Shown piece by piece: positions 25,642-34,987 of a stretch of 64,000 nucleotides of DNA. The stretch's first letter is position 1. Each line of letters begins with the position of its first letter. Source of the stretch: an uncultured Clostridia bacterium (lineage in GTDB: Bacteria > Bacillota > Clostridia > TANB77 > CAG-508); the NCBI GenBank assembly GCA_934130435.1, contig CAKOYB010000002.1, positions 62,001-126,000 on the forward strand. Direction: 5' to 3'. Position numbers and translations under genes: made by a program. A model generated the notes under the pieces. The model was given only the letters and a program-made list of their open reading frames with translations. It ran no database searches and was not told the origin of the DNA.

Positions 25642-26706
25642 ATGAATAATAACGTTTTACTTGGTATGAGTGGTGGAGTTGATAGCAGTGTATCTGCAAT
25701 TCTACTAAAAAAACAAGGATATAATGTAATTGGAATAACCATGAAATTATTTGAGCAAGAGATGGACGGAAGCTGTTGTAATCTTTCGTCTACAAATGAT
25801 GCTAAAAGTGTATGTGACCTTTTAAATATTCCACATTATACTTTAAATTTTAAAGAAGATTTTAAAAAATATGTCATTGATGACTTTATAAAATGTTATG
25901 CAAATTGTAAAACTCCTAACCCTTGTATTGAATGTAATAAACATTTAAAATTCGGTGCAATGTGGAAAAAAGCGAGAGAACTTGATTGCGATTATATAGC
26001 CACAGGACATTATGCTAAAACCGAATATAGTGAAGAATATAAAAGATGGGTTTTGAAAAAGTCAAACAATTTAAAAAAAGATCAAAGTTATGTATTATGG
26101 AATATTCCAGAACAGTTAATAGAACATATTATTTTTCCACTTGCAGAATATGATGACAAAGCACAGATAAGAAAAATTGCACAAGATAATAACTTAAGAG
26201 TAGCAAGTAAGCCAGACAGTGAAGACATATGTTTTATTCCTGATGGAAATTATCGATCTTTTCTAGAAAAAAATTCAGAAATAAAACAAGCAAAAGGAAA
26301 TATTGTTAATTCACATGGAGAAATTTTAGGCCACCATGTTGGACTATATAACTATACAATAGGACAAAGGAAAGGTCTTGGAATTTCAAATCCAGTTCCG
26401 TTATTTGTACTAGGATTTAATAAAGAAAAAAATGAAGTAATTGTTGGAGAAGAAAAAGAACTATATAAAAAAGAAATTATACTCACAGATATTAACCTAT
26501 TGTTAACTGATGAAATTAATGAATGGATGGAAGTTACTGTAAAAACTAGATATTCATCTAAAGTTGCAAATGCAAAAATAATACAAGAAGATAAAGGTAC
26601 TATAAAAGTTATTTTTGAAGAACCTCAAAGAGCAATTACTCCTGGACAATCGGCAGTTTTTTATAAAGATGATATTGTTGTAGGTGGTGGTAAAATTAAA
26701 TGTTAA
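25642..26706 (+). CDS. mnmA: tRNA-specific 2-thiouridylase MnmA
   Basis: 354 residues. PP-loop GMSGGVDSSVSA near the N-terminus, catalytic Cys in NPCIECNKHLKF (about 103) and EDICFIPDGNYR (about 200), and a C-terminal beta-barrel. It thiolates U34 of tRNA Lys, Glu and Gln. AGAGGAAAA precedes ATG. Overlaps tcdA by seven bases. Confidence 0.95.
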   Translation: MNNNVLLGMSGGVDSSVSAILLKKQGYNVIGITMKLFEQEMDGSCCNLSSTNDAKSVCDLLNIPHYTLNFKEDFKKYVIDDFIKCYANCKTPNPCIECNKHLKFGAMWKKARELDCDYIATGHYAKTEYSEEYKRWVLKKSNNLKKDQSYVLWNIPEQLIEHIIFPLAEYDDKAQIRKIAQDNNLRVASKPDSEDICFIPDGNYRSFLEKNSEIKQAKGNIVNSHGEILGHHVGLYNYTIGQRKGLGISNPVPLFVLGFNKEKNEVIVGEEKELYKKEIILTDINLLLTDEINEWMEVTVKTRYSSKVANAKIIQEDKGTIKVIFEEPQRAITPGQSAVFYKDDIVVGGGKIKC

Positions 26707-27419
26707 ATCAATTTTCTAGAACTGAACTATTAATAGGAGCTGAAGCATTAAAAAAATTAAACAATTCAAAAGTAGCTATATTTGGAATTGGGGGAGTAGG
26801 TTCATTTGTAGTTGAAGGACTATCTAGAGCAGGAATTGGTAACTTTATGTTAATAGATAATGATAATATATCAATTACAAACTTAAATAGACAATTAATT
26901 GCATTACATTCAACAATAGGAGAGAACAAAGCAGAAGCAGCTAGGAGAAGAATATTAGATATTAATCCTAATGCAAATGTTGAGATTATAAATGAATTTT
27001 TTATACCATCATCTACAGATTTCTTTGATAGTTCAATTAATTATATTGTTGATGCAATTGATACAATTACTTCAAAAATTGAACTAGTAGATAGAGCAAA
27101 TAAACATAATATTCCTATTATCTCATCTATGGGAACTGGAAATAAAATGGATCCAACAAAATTTGAAATTTCAGATATATACAAAACATCTATGTGTCCT
27201 GTTGCCAAAATACTAAGAAAAGAGCTGAAAAAAAGAAAAATAGAGAGACTTAAAGTGGTTTATTCTAAAGAAGAGCCAATTAAAAATTATGTTGTAAATG
27301 AAACAGAGTATAAAGGGGCAACCAATAACAAAGTTCCTGGAAGCATTTCTTTTGTTCCGTCAGTTGCAGGATTAATTATAGCCGGAGAGGTTATTAAAGA
27401 CTTAATAAAAAATGATTAA
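26700..27419 (+). CDS. tcdA: tRNA threonylcarbamoyladenosine dehydratase
   Basis: 239-residue ThiF/E1-like protein: nucleotide-binding IFGIGGVGSFVVEGLSRAGIG, catalytic-region NRQL and ATP-dependent core. TcdA cyclises t6A37 to ct6A37 in ANN-decoding tRNAs. Overlap with mnmA makes a tRNA-modification pair. The C-terminal SISFVPSVAGLIIAGEVI segment is typical. Confidence 0.92.
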   Translation: MLNQFSRTELLIGAEALKKLNNSKVAIFGIGGVGSFVVEGLSRAGIGNFMLIDNDNISITNLNRQLIALHSTIGENKAEAARRRILDINPNANVEIINEFFIPSSTDFFDSSINYIVDAIDTITSKIELVDRANKHNIPIISSMGTGNKMDPTKFEISDIYKTSMCPVAKILRKELKKRKIERLKVVYSKEEPIKNYVVNETEYKGATNNKVPGSISFVPSVAGLIIAGEVIKDLIKND

Positions 27420-27429
27420 AGCCAAACGC

Positions 27430-27469
27430 AAAAGGATAGAAAGAACATTTTAATTCTTTCTATTCTTTT
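27430..27469. terminator. Bidirectional terminator between tcdA and sigK
   Basis: AAAAGGATAGAAAGAA / TTCTTTCTATTCTTTT near-perfect stem between convergent genes. Confidence 0.75.
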
Positions 27470-28158
27470 ATTACTTCTGCTAACTTATTTATTGCTTTGG
27501 TTTCAATTCTTGATACATACGAACGAGAAATTCCCATCATTTTTGCAATCTCGTGTTGAGTTTTAGGTTTTATACCACCAAGACCAAATCTTAATTCTAA
27601 TATAGTTTGTTCTCTATCTTTTAAAATAGATTTCATTTTATTATACATATCACTAATTTTTAGTTTTAAATCTATTTTATCATCTAAACTCATTTCATCA
27701 TTTTCTATTACATCTATTAGATTAATTTTATTATCATCTTTATCCCTTCCTATTGTTTCATTTAGGAATACCTCTGCTTTTGTTTTTTTATTTACCCTAA
27801 TAAACATAAGAATTTCATTATCAATACATCTTGAGGCATATGTTGCCAATTTAATGTTCTTATTATTATCGAAACTGTTAATTGCTTTTATTAAACCTAT
27901 AGTACCAATTGAAATTAAATCATCTTGATCAAGATTGGTAGTAGCATATTTTTTAGCTATATGTGCTACTAATCTCAAGTTTCTCTCTATAAGTATATTA
28001 CGGGCTTCAATGTTGCCTTTTTTCATGCTTTCAACGTATTTTTTTTCTTCCAATAAAGAAAGTGGTTCAGGAAAAACTGCAGAATTATGAATATAACCTA
28101 AAGTCACAATACCATACTGAAGAAAAGATAAAAATTGGTTTATAAATACAAATAACAT
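27460..28158 (-). CDS. sigK: RNA polymerase sporulation sigma factor SigK
   Basis: 232 residues, intact (not split by a skin-type element). The N-terminal 20 or so residues form a hydrophobic pro-sequence (FVFINQFLSFLQYGIVTL) removed on activation in other sporeformers. Region 2 is LEEKKYVESM...NLRLVAHIAKKY...DLISIGTIGLIKAI and region 4 ends TQHEIAKMMGISRSYVSRIE. It directs late mother-cell transcription. GGAGGTAAATTAC precedes ATG 28158. Confidence 0.92.
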   Translation of the reverse strand: MLFVFINQFLSFLQYGIVTLGYIHNSAVFPEPLSLLEEKKYVESMKKGNIEARNILIERNLRLVAHIAKKYATTNLDQDDLISIGTIGLIKAINSFDNNKNIKLATYASRCIDNEILMFIRVNKKTKAEVFLNETIGRDKDDNKINLIDVIENDEMSLDDKIDLKLKISDMYNKMKSILKDREQTILELRFGLGGIKPKTQHEIAKMMGISRSYVSRIETKAINKLAEVIKE

Positions 28159-28294
28159 ATGTAATTTACCTCCAAAGAGAACGTTATAGTCTAAATATAT
28201 GAACCAAAATAGTAAATGTGCATGACCATATAAAATAAATTTTCTGGTTTACAAAAATTAAAAATAATGTATAATATAATAAAGGAGAAAAAAA

Positions 28295-29404
28295 GTGATA
28301 GAATTAGAAGATAATTTTAAAGAACTAAGTATTTTAAAAAGTAAATTAGAAGAAATATATGTATCATTAAATATAGAAAAACAAAAAGAAGATCTATTAA
28401 AACTTGAAGACAAAACATTAGAATCTGGTTTCTGGAATAATTCTGATGAATCAAATATAATACTTCAAAAAATAAAAAACATAAAAAATAGATTAAAAAA
28501 ATATGATGATGTTACAACAGAACTAAATGCATTACTAGAATTAAATATACTCTTAAATCAGGAATTTGATGAAGAACTAGCAAATGAACTCATAGGTAAT
28601 TCAAAGAGACTTTTAAAAAATTTTGAAAAATTAGAAGTTGAAACTTTATTAAATGGAAAATATGATAAAAACAATGCAATAATAACTTTACATCCAGGTG
28701 CTGGTGGAACGGAATCTCAAGATTGGGTTGAAATGCTATATAGAATGTATTGCAGATGGGCAAATAAAAATAATTATGAAGTAAAAGAAATAGATTATAT
28801 AGAAGGTGATGGAGCAGGAATAAAAAGTGTAACGGCATTAATAAAAGGAGAGAATGCATATGGATATCTGAAATCAGAAAATGGTGTGCATAGATTAGTT
28901 AGAATTTCACCATTTGATGCGGGGGGAAGAAGACATACATCTTTTGCGTCCTTAGAAGTTTTACCAGAAATAACAGATGACATTAATATTGAAATTAACC
29001 CAAAAGATTTAAGGGTTGATACGTATAGGGCATCTGGAGCAGGTGGACAACACATTAATAAAACTGATTCTGCTGTTAGAATTACACATATTCCTACAGG
29101 CATTGTAACAAGTTGTCAATCTGAAAGATCACAAATACAAAATAAAGAAACTGCATTAAAAATGTTAAAATCTAAATTACTTAACTTAAAGGAAAGAGAA
29201 AATAAGGATAAAATTCAAGACATAAAAGGAATACAAAAGGATATAGCATGGGGGAGTCAAATAAGATCATATGTTTTTTGCCCATATACAATGGTAAAGG
29301 ATCATAGAACTAGTTATGAGGTTGGAAATATTGAGTCAGTAATGAATGGGGAAATTGATGAATTTATAAAAGAATATTTAAAAAGTTGTTTGGATAACAA
29401 CTAA
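28295..29404 (+). CDS. prfB: Peptide chain release factor 2, without programmed frameshift
   Basis: 369 residues from GTG 28295 (GGAG upstream). The RF2-specific SPF tripeptide (RISPFDAGG) and the catalytic GGQ (GAGGQHINKTDSAVR) are present. The N-terminal region is read in one frame, with no internal UGA, so the usual RF2 autoregulatory +1 frameshift is absent. It recognises UGA and UAA. Confidence 0.95.
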   Translation: MIELEDNFKELSILKSKLEEIYVSLNIEKQKEDLLKLEDKTLESGFWNNSDESNIILQKIKNIKNRLKKYDDVTTELNALLELNILLNQEFDEELANELIGNSKRLLKNFEKLEVETLLNGKYDKNNAIITLHPGAGGTESQDWVEMLYRMYCRWANKNNYEVKEIDYIEGDGAGIKSVTALIKGENAYGYLKSENGVHRLVRISPFDAGGRRHTSFASLEVLPEITDDINIEINPKDLRVDTYRASGAGGQHINKTDSAVRITHIPTGIVTSCQSERSQIQNKETALKMLKSKLLNLKERENKDKIQDIKGIQKDIAWGSQIRSYVFCPYTMVKDHRTSYEVGNIESVMNGEIDEFIKEYLKSCLDNN

Positions 29405-29408
29405 TTTT

Positions 29409-29437
29409 AAAGTAGAGAACTATTTCTCTACTTTTTT
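29409..29437 (+). terminator. Terminator after prfB
   Basis: AAAGTAGAGAA / TTTCTCTACTTT stem with T6. Confidence 0.85.
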
Positions 29438-29524
29438 CACATAAAAAAATTTTTTTCATATAATCTAGTATAGCAATATTTAAATAAATATGCTTATACT
29501 AAATAAAAAAGAGGTGCCAAGCTT

Positions 29525-30265
29525 ATGGGCATTATTGTACAAAAATTTGGAGGTACTTCAGTTGCCGATACAAATAAATTATTTAATGTTTGCAAACATA
29601 TATTAAATGAATACAAGGAAGGAAATAAAGTTGTTGTTGTTGTCTCAGCACAAGGAAAGACAACGGATAGATTGCTTAAAGAGGCAAGAGAAATAGATTA
29701 TAATTTGGATCAACGAGAATTAGATATGCTGTTATCTACAGGAGAACAAATAACAATAGCTAAGCTTTCAATGTGTATAAAAAAACTAGGCTATACTGCA
29801 ATTTCACTAACTGGATGGCAAATTCCAATAAAAACTGATGGAGATTATGGTGACTCTAATATAATAAGAATAAACACTGACAGAATACTTGAAGAACTGC
29901 AAAAAAATAAAATAGTAATAATTGCAGGTTTTCAAGGCATTAATGAAAAAAATGATATAACTACTTTGGGAAGAGGCGGTTCAGATACAACAGCAGTGGC
30001 ACTTGCTGCCGCACTAAAAGCAAGAAGATGTGATATTTTTACAGATGTAGACGGAGTGTATAATAAGGATCCTAATATTTTTCCTGATGCTAAAAAATAT
30101 AATTCAATTTCTTATGATGAAATGCTTGAACTTGCTAATTCAGGAGCAAAAGTTTTACACAATAAATGTATTGAGATAGGCAAAAAATTTGATGTACCGA
30201 TTTATGTAAAACCAAGTTATATTATAGGAGAAGAAGGAACTTTTGTTGGAAATTTACTAAAATAA
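29525..30265 (+). CDS. Aspartate kinase, catalytic domain only (no ACT domains)
   Basis: 246 residues. The amino-acid-kinase fold is complete: KFGGTSVAD at the N-terminus, STGEQITIAKLSM, GRGGSDTTAVALAAAL and FTDVDGVYNKDPN. Typical aspartokinases have about 400 residues with two C-terminal ACT domains for feedback inhibition; here the protein ends right after the kinase domain and a terminator follows, so it is not an interrupted gene. It phosphorylates aspartate for lysine, threonine, methionine or diaminopimelate. Regulation by lysine or threonine through its own domain is not possible. Confidence 0.85.
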   Translation: MGIIVQKFGGTSVADTNKLFNVCKHILNEYKEGNKVVVVVSAQGKTTDRLLKEAREIDYNLDQRELDMLLSTGEQITIAKLSMCIKKLGYTAISLTGWQIPIKTDGDYGDSNIIRINTDRILEELQKNKIVIIAGFQGINEKNDITTLGRGGSDTTAVALAAALKARRCDIFTDVDGVYNKDPNIFPDAKKYNSISYDEMLELANSGAKVLHNKCIEIGKKFDVPIYVKPSYIIGEEGTFVGNLLK

Positions 30266-30282
30266 ATAACCATAGATAAGGT

Positions 30283-30314
30283 AAAAGAAAGTAAAAAAAC
30301 TTACTTTCTTTTTA
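30283..30314 (+). terminator. Terminator after the aspartate kinase gene
   Basis: AAAAGAAAGTAA / TTACTTTCTTTTT stem. Confidence 0.8.
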
Positions 30315-30380
30315 TTTAAGTTATATTTTTAAGTTTTCTGAATATATATATTCTATAGTAAAGAAAATTAAGGAGTGTTT

Positions 30381-30689
30381 ATGATGACGTTAGAAGAGAG
30401 AAAAACATATTCAGTTCCAAATTCAAATATTGTACAAAATTTAATTCTAGAAAATAGAAATAAGCTTACTATTTCTGGCGTATTGGATGTATTAAGTTTT
30501 GATGACCAAATAGTAATTGTAGAAACGGAATTAGGTTTATTAACAGTAAAAGGAGATAACTTAAGGATAAACAAATTAAATATTGATACATCTGAAGTAA
30601 TTGTAGAAGGCGAAGTAATATCATTAACATATACTACAAAGGATTCAGAAAAAAAGGGAGAAAGTTTTTTAGGTAAAATTTTCAAATAG
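30381..30689 (+). CDS. yabP: Sporulation protein YabP
   Basis: 102 residues. ITISGVLDVLSFDD-like and GLLTVKGDNLRINKLNIDTSEVIVEGEVISLTY segments match the YabP/YqfC family, needed for spore cortex formation. AGGAG at 30371 sets ATG 30381 (or 30384). It starts the yabP-yabQ-divIC cluster known from Bacillus and Clostridia. Confidence 0.9.
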   Translation: MMTLEERKTYSVPNSNIVQNLILENRNKLTISGVLDVLSFDDQIVIVETELGLLTVKGDNLRINKLNIDTSEVIVEGEVISLTYTTKDSEKKGESFLGKIFK

Positions 30690-30702
30690 GTGAATGTAAA
30701 AG

Positions 30703-31218
30703 ATGTATGTAAATAGTTTAAATCAATTAATATCTTTTTTTGTCTTTTTTATTTCAGGTTGTTTTATTGGAGTAATTTTTGATATTTTTAGAGTATTAAG
30801 AAAGAGTTTTAAAACCTCAGATATAATAACTTATATAGAAGACATTATATTTGGAATATTGACAATGATTATTATTCTATCTTCAATATTTAAATTTAAT
30901 AATGGAGAATTAAGACTATACATTTTTATTGCTACTATGTTGGGATTAATGTTTTACATATTACTTATAAGTAGGTTTTTTATTAAAGTTAATGTGACAA
31001 TAGTTATTCATCTAAAGAAGATATTTAAAAATGTACTAAGAATATTAATTTATCCAATTAATATTCTTAACAGGATGTTGAAAAAAATACTAATTAGACC
31101 TTTTTATATAGTTTTTATAAATTTAAGATATATTTCTACAAAAAAAGTAAAAAAAATAAAAAACTCATTAAAAAAATATAGAAACAGCAAAAAAGCATTA
31201 AAAAAAGAAGGAATTTAA
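30703..31218 (+). CDS. yabQ: Spore cortex biosynthesis protein YabQ
   Basis: 171 residues with three or four membrane segments followed by a Lys-rich tail. The SFFVFFISGCFIGVIFDIFRVLRKSFK start is the YabQ signature. It is required for cortex assembly and localises to the outer forespore membrane in Bacillus. It lies between yabP and divIC. Confidence 0.88.
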   Translation: MYVNSLNQLISFFVFFISGCFIGVIFDIFRVLRKSFKTSDIITYIEDIIFGILTMIIILSSIFKFNNGELRLYIFIATMLGLMFYILLISRFFIKVNVTIVIHLKKIFKNVLRILIYPINILNRMLKKILIRPFYIVFINLRYISTKKVKKIKNSLKKYRNSKKALKKEGI

Positions 31219-31294
31219 CAAATTTTGTAGAAATATTAATTAACTGGATAATTGTCTAAAAGTATTGACAATAAATAATGAAAGAGTATTACAG

Positions 31295-31582
31295 ATGAGA
31301 AAGAATTCAATAAAAAAAAATAAGTTAATAAAAAAATTTTTTTTAGTATGTATTTTGATATATGCTTTTATTATATTGATTAATCAACAAAAAACTTTAA
31401 TGTCATATAAAAATATGCAAAAGTATTATTCAGATAAAATAGATGTTGCAAAACAGTATAATAAATCATTAAATTTAACAAAAGAAAATTTAAATTCTGA
31501 TACATATATTGAAACTACTGCTCGTGAAAAATTAGATATGTATTATTCAAATGAACGAATATATAAAAATATAAATAAATAA
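31295..31582 (+). CDS. divIC: Septum formation initiator family protein (DivIC)
   Basis: About 95 residues from ATG 31295: a basic N-terminus, one membrane segment (FFLVCILIYAFIILI), then a short coiled coil and a TAREKLDMYY motif, as in DivIC/FtsB. It is part of the divisome with FtsL and DivIB. Placement after yabQ is conserved in Bacillus. The in-frame TTG 31265 upstream is less likely. Confidence 0.85.
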   Translation: MRKNSIKKNKLIKKFFLVCILIYAFIILINQQKTLMSYKNMQKYYSDKIDVAKQYNKSLNLTKENLNSDTYIETTAREKLDMYYSNERIYKNINK

Positions 31583-31694
31583 ATAAATAAACTTTTTAGT
31601 TTATTTATTTTATTTGTTATTTATTCTTTTTTGTTTTATGTCTTTAAAATTTCCAAATTTAAAAGTTAAATAAGAAATATATAAGGGGGTATAT

Positions 31695-32972
31695 ATGAAT
31701 TTATCTGATTTAAATTTGTCAGAACTTAGGGATTTAGCCAAAAAAAAGGGAGTAGAAAATATATCAAAATTAAGAAAAAGTGAATTAATAAATCTATTAG
31801 AAAATTCAAAGAAAACTGATGATAATGCAATGTCATCTGACAGATATAGAATAACTAATCAAGAGGATTTTATAACAGAGGGAATATTAGAAGTACTACC
31901 TGATGGATATGGTTTTTTAAGAGGAGAAAACTATCTTCCAACTTCAAAGGATGTATATATATCACCAGTACAAATTAAGCGCTTTAGGCTAAATACAGGT
32001 GATATGATAAAAGGAATAGCAAGAAACCCAAAAGAGGGCGAGAAATTCCCGGCTTTAATTTTTGTAGGAGAAGTAAACAATGATTCGCCAGAGGAGTTAT
32101 TTAAAAGAAAAAACTTTGATGAATTAACACCAATTTACCCTACTGAAAGAATTAAACTTGAAACAATTCAAACAGAGTATGCAATGAGACTAATTGATTT
32201 AATTTCACCAATTGGAAAAGGGCAAAGAGGAATGATTGTTGCACCTCCTAAGGCAGGAAAAACAACACTATTAAAAAAGATTGCTAACAGCATTACAGCA
32301 AATAATCCTGAGACAGAATTAATAGTATTATTGATTGATGAAAGACCAGAAGAAGTAACTGATATGAAAAGATCAATAAAAGGAACAGTAATATATTCAA
32401 CATTTGACGAACTACCTGAGCATCATGTAAAAGTTGCAGAAATGGTACTTGAAAGAGCAAAAAGATTAACAGAGCAAAATAAAGATGTTGTTATATTATT
32501 AGATAGTATTACAAGGTTAGCTAGGGCATATAACTTAGTTATTCCAACTTCAGGAAGAACATTATCTGGTGGATTAGATCCAAGTGCATTACATAAACCT
32601 AAAAAATTCTTCGGAGCAGCAAGAAATATTGAGAATGGAGGAAGTTTAACAATCTTAGCAACAGCATTAGTAGAAACAGGAAGCAGAATGGATGACGTTA
32701 TATTTGAGGAATTTAAGGGAACAGGAAATATGGAAGTTCACCTAGATAGAAAACTTTCAGAAAAGAGAATATTCCCTGCAATAGACATTAATAAATCAGG
32801 AACGAGAAGAGAAGACTTATTACTAACACCAATAGAATTAGAAGCAGTATTTTCTTTAAGAAAAGCAATGTCTAATATGAATACTTCTGAAGTAACAGAA
32901 CAATTAATTAACCAAATTATTTCTACTAAAAATAACGGTGAATTTTTAGATAAAATAAAAAGAATCTTTTAA
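31695..32972 (+). CDS. rho: Transcription termination factor Rho
   Basis: 425 residues. N-terminal SAP-like helical region (LSELRDLAKKKGVENISKLRKSELINLL), an RNA-binding cold-shock-like domain (EGILEVLPDGYGFLRGENYLP), and the hexameric ATPase core with Walker A APPKAGKTTLL, Walker B VVILLDSITRLARAYN and the Q and R loops. GGGGG precedes the start. Confidence 0.96.
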   Translation: MNLSDLNLSELRDLAKKKGVENISKLRKSELINLLENSKKTDDNAMSSDRYRITNQEDFITEGILEVLPDGYGFLRGENYLPTSKDVYISPVQIKRFRLNTGDMIKGIARNPKEGEKFPALIFVGEVNNDSPEELFKRKNFDELTPIYPTERIKLETIQTEYAMRLIDLISPIGKGQRGMIVAPPKAGKTTLLKKIANSITANNPETELIVLLIDERPEEVTDMKRSIKGTVIYSTFDELPEHHVKVAEMVLERAKRLTEQNKDVVILLDSITRLARAYNLVIPTSGRTLSGGLDPSALHKPKKFFGAARNIENGGSLTILATALVETGSRMDDVIFEEFKGTGNMEVHLDRKLSEKRIFPAIDINKSGTRREDLLLTPIELEAVFSLRKAMSNMNTSEVTEQLINQIISTKNNGEFLDKIKRIF

Positions 32973-32980
32973 TATAAATA

Positions 32981-33022
32981 AAAAGAGTGCTAAGTTGAAA
33001 TAAAACAAAGCACTCTTTTTAT
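32981..33022 (+). terminator. Terminator after rho
   Basis: AAAAGAGTGCT / AGCACTCTTTT stem with a long loop and T tail. Confidence 0.8.
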
Positions 33023-33048
33023 ATTTATTAGAACTTTATTAAAACTTA

Positions 33049-33077
33049 TTGACATTTATTTTTTTATTTGATATAAA
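33049..33077 (+). promoter_or_regulatory. Strong sigma-A promoter with no protein gene behind it
   Basis: TTGACA (33049-33054), 17 bases, TATAAA (33072-33077). No ORF follows for 700 bases on this strand. Confidence 0.7.
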
Positions 33078-33083
33078 TAGGCA

Positions 33084-33212
33084 AGAGTAAATAATTTCTA
33101 TAATTATTTTTTATTTGAGCCTAAAAACATTGCACAAAATCAAAGTTTTGTGCAATAAGGAGTACGCTTAAAATATATGGACTGCCTCTATCGGTGTCCT
33201 CTATTGGTTTTT
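33084..33212 (+). ncRNA. Candidate structured small RNA
   Basis: Follows the promoter at 33049-33077. Three stems are visible: an AT-rich arm closed by AGGC/GCCT (33079-33122), a perfect TTGCACAAAA/TTTTGTGCAA hairpin (33130-33155) and a GC-rich GGAC-GCC/GGT-GTCC hairpin (33179-33199). The last is followed by TTTTT at 33208-33212. GC-richer than its surroundings. Could be 6S-like or a novel RNA; I could not match a known consensus. The rest of the 792-base gap (to 33764) is AT-rich; a TGGAG/CTCCA hairpin with T5 near 33666-33690 is the only other structure seen. Confidence 0.45.
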
Positions 33213-33764
33213 ACTATATATATCCGTTTGCATTTTATCTATTATTATTTAATATCTTATTAATTTTTTTATTATTTTATTTAAATTTCTTTAAAATTCC
33301 TTAAATTGTTTAAAATCCTCATTTTGCCGTTTTTTCTAGACAACAAGTTATATGTCTAAAAAATAAAAACGCCTTAAAATCGATTCTCGTGCGTCGTTTT
33401 TTTACCACTTTTTAATGATTTTTAGAAAGCACATAATAATCAATGTTTTGAACCATTCTTAGTATAACTTATGTAATTTCTGTTTTCTACAATTAATTAT
33501 AAACCATAAAATGTCTTAAAAACTATTTTAGAGTGTTTGATAATTAAAATATTTATATAATCAGTATAATAAAAAATTAAATTAAAATTTATAAATCAAA
33601 TACAAATTTTGCAAGATATTTTTAAAATTAATAAAATTTAACTTTGCACAAAATTATTTTAATATTGGAGAATACTTAATCTCCATTTTTGTTAAATTTA
33701 ATATATTTGTAAATTTGACTCTTTCCCCTACTCTGCATGTTTGACACTAAATTAATTATGCAAG

Positions 33765-34265
33765 TTATCTTTCCTCATCAGATTTTTCTCTTTTATTTAT
33801 TCTTCCAAATGTTTCAATAATTTGTTTAATATGTTTTTCAGTTAATCCTTCACTAAAGCCATGATAATTTTGATCTGATTTTATTAAAATTAAATGATTA
33901 ACTAGTTCTTCATCAAATGATTCAAAGATTTCATCATCTAAAATTAAGTATTGCTCGATATTTTCATTTTCACTTAAATACTGTTTAATTTCTAATCCTC
34001 GTTTCCCATCTACATATGGTGTTTTACCACTTAATGAGATTCCAAATTTCATAAAAAATTTTTCCAGTTCATTACATTTTTTCATTATTCTCCATGATGA
34101 CGATAATATAATCTTAGCTCCAGTAATATCAACAGCTTTTTTTAGTAAAATTAAAGTAGCAGGATCGATCTCTGATTCAATTCCTTCACTTGAATTATCT
34201 AATTGCTTGTCTATATATGCATCAGAATTTAATACTCCATCAATATCTAAAAAAATAACTTTCAT
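33765..34265 (-). CDS. HAD-like domain protein
   Basis: 166 residues from ATG 34265 (GGAG upstream; the longer frame begins at a TTG that overlaps this site). HAD motif I is VIFLDIDGVLNSD, motif II/III lies around IILSSSWRIM, and motif IV is LILDDE. The short form resembles swiss-army HAD proteins of unknown substrate. It follows another HAD gene in the same direction, 24 bases apart, so the two form an operon. Confidence 0.75.
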   Translation of the reverse strand: MKVIFLDIDGVLNSDAYIDKQLDNSSEGIESEIDPATLILLKKAVDITGAKIILSSSWRIMKKCNELEKFFMKFGISLSGKTPYVDGKRGLEIKQYLSENENIEQYLILDDEIFESFDEELVNHLILIKSDQNYHGFSEGLTEKHIKQIIETFGRINKREKSDEER

Positions 34266-34289
34266 TTTTATTTTTTTCTCCAATCTATT

Positions 34290-34910
34290 CTATTCAGCTT
34301 TTACTATATTTTTGTGTTTCTGTATTTGTTCTATTTTTCTATATATATCATACCAACTATAACATCTATAAATATTTTTTCCATTGCATTGTTCATTATA
34401 ATTTGCATGAAAACAAATTACAGGTATTTCATTAGATATGGTATTTATATTTTGAGGCTTATCTTCAATCATTAAATCAATTTTGTTTTGTTTACATATA
34501 TCTAATTTATCTTCCGGACTAAAAATTATATTGTCATAATGTATTTCATTGTTCTTTAACCAGTTTAATACAATATTTCTATTTTCTTCTATACTCATTA
34601 TACTTGCTGAGTGAGATAAAAAAGAACCTCTTGCTGTAATAATATATATTTCATTACCATCTTCTTTTAATTTATCTATTACTTCATTTGCAAATTTTCT
34701 TGATTCTACATTAATTGAATAATCTTTAAAATATTTGCTCCAAAATTCATTATCCAATTTACTATCTACATCAAATATTTGATTAGTTTCATATCCTTTA
34801 TAATTTTTTATTTCAATTCCATATTTTTCGTAATAAAACTTGCTTCCATAATCCAATTGCCATTGTTCTATATCAGTTAAAACTCCATCTATATCAATTC
34901 CTATTTTCAT
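34290..34910 (-). CDS. HAD-superfamily 5'-nucleotidase-like protein
   Basis: 206 residues. Motif I GIDIDGVLTD, motif II YIITARGS, and motif IV LMIEDKPQNI are all present, with a cap between. This resembles the 5'(3')-deoxyribonucleotidase (NT5C) or YqfW group. Catalytic Asp residues are kept, so it is probably an active phosphatase on nucleotides. Substrate unproven. AGGTGAAATA precedes ATG 34910. Confidence 0.75.
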   Translation of the reverse strand: MKIGIDIDGVLTDIEQWQLDYGSKFYYEKYGIEIKNYKGYETNQIFDVDSKLDNEFWSKYFKDYSINVESRKFANEVIDKLKEDGNEIYIITARGSFLSHSASIMSIEENRNIVLNWLKNNEIHYDNIIFSPEDKLDICKQNKIDLMIEDKPQNINTISNEIPVICFHANYNEQCNGKNIYRCYSWYDIYRKIEQIQKHKNIVKAE

Positions 34911-34987
34911 TATTTCACCTATTAATTAGTCTATTTTTTTTATTTTACTCATTTCATATTCCATTTTATTTACTAAATTTTTTTATT

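Noticed and set aside
27460..28158. sigK interrupted by a skin-like element
   Set aside because: The frame is continuous from pro-sequence to region 4.
29438..29524. Lysine riboswitch upstream of aspartate kinase
   Set aside because: The gap is only about 90 bases, far shorter than a lysine riboswitch.
33765..34910. HAD gene pair as a toxin-antitoxin system
   Set aside because: Both have complete phosphatase motifs and normal sizes; nothing indicates toxin or antitoxin function.
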